A DNA stretch of 7,119 nt from Pseudomonadota bacterium (GTDB lineage: Bacteria; Pseudomonadota; Gammaproteobacteria; Steroidobacterales; Steroidobacteraceae): positions 1 through 7,119 of the forward strand of contig JAKADE010000138.1 in NCBI GenBank assembly GCA_021820785.1. The letters are read 5' to 3'. The position numbers and the translations under genes were made by a program. Of the stretch, positions 7,113 to 7,119 are shown in pieces. A model generated the notes under the pieces. The model saw nothing but the letters and a program-made list of their open reading frames with translations. It ran no database searches and was not told the DNA's origin. Numbering within the stretch: position 1 is the stretch's first letter; the number at the start of each line of letters is the position of its first letter.

Positions 7113-7119
7113 CGGTAGC

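Noticed and set aside
6279..7118. 279-codon plus-strand open frame opposite hppD
   Set aside because: It is the codon-register complement of hppD, which has all three iron ligands; no independent ribosome binding site or domain is visible.
1..7119. Mobile element, CRISPR array, tRNA or rRNA
   Set aside because: No regularly spaced repeats, terminal inverted repeats, transposase motifs or cloverleaf-like segments were seen; coding genes fill nearly the whole window.

Overview
This is a high-GC window (roughly two thirds G+C by eye) from the chromosome of a proteobacterium. A long-form HrpA helicase carrying the C-terminal DUF3418 region, next to a bacterial-type 4-hydroxyphenylpyruvate dioxygenase, suggests a high-GC gammaproteobacterium, with a betaproteobacterium possible. 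No genus can be named from this sequence.

Layout. Bases 1-714 (+) hold the C-terminal half of a TviB/WbpO-type UDP-N-acetylhexosamine 6-dehydrogenase whose start lies outside the window. Converging on it, with only 11 bases between the stop codons, is a membrane glycosyltransferase of family 2 with hyaluronan-synthase/NodC-like architecture (726-2084, -). A leader of about 150 bases (2085-2233) separates it from hrpA (2234-6010, -), a 1258-residue DEAH-box RNA helicase. A 49-base gap with a perfect GC hairpin then leads to hppD (6060-7112, -), which is complete. The three minus-strand genes lie head to tail in the order hppD, hrpA, glycosyltransferase.

How the genes work together. The dehydrogenase and the glycosyltransferase are a plausible functional pair: one makes a UDP-sugar acid, the other could polymerise or add sugars at the inner membrane, so the left end may be the edge of an exopolysaccharide or capsule locus. 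The right part is housekeeping: RNA and ribosome quality control (hrpA) and tyrosine catabolism (hppD). The coding sequences account for about 97% of the window. There are no RNA genes, insertion sequences, CRISPR arrays or attachment sites that I can support.

I do not see an undescribed system here. The points worth a second look are small: a near-repeat of the start region in front of the glycosyltransferase, a missing Gln in that enzyme's QxxRW motif, a short N-terminus on HrpA, and very long antisense open frames that follow from codon usage.
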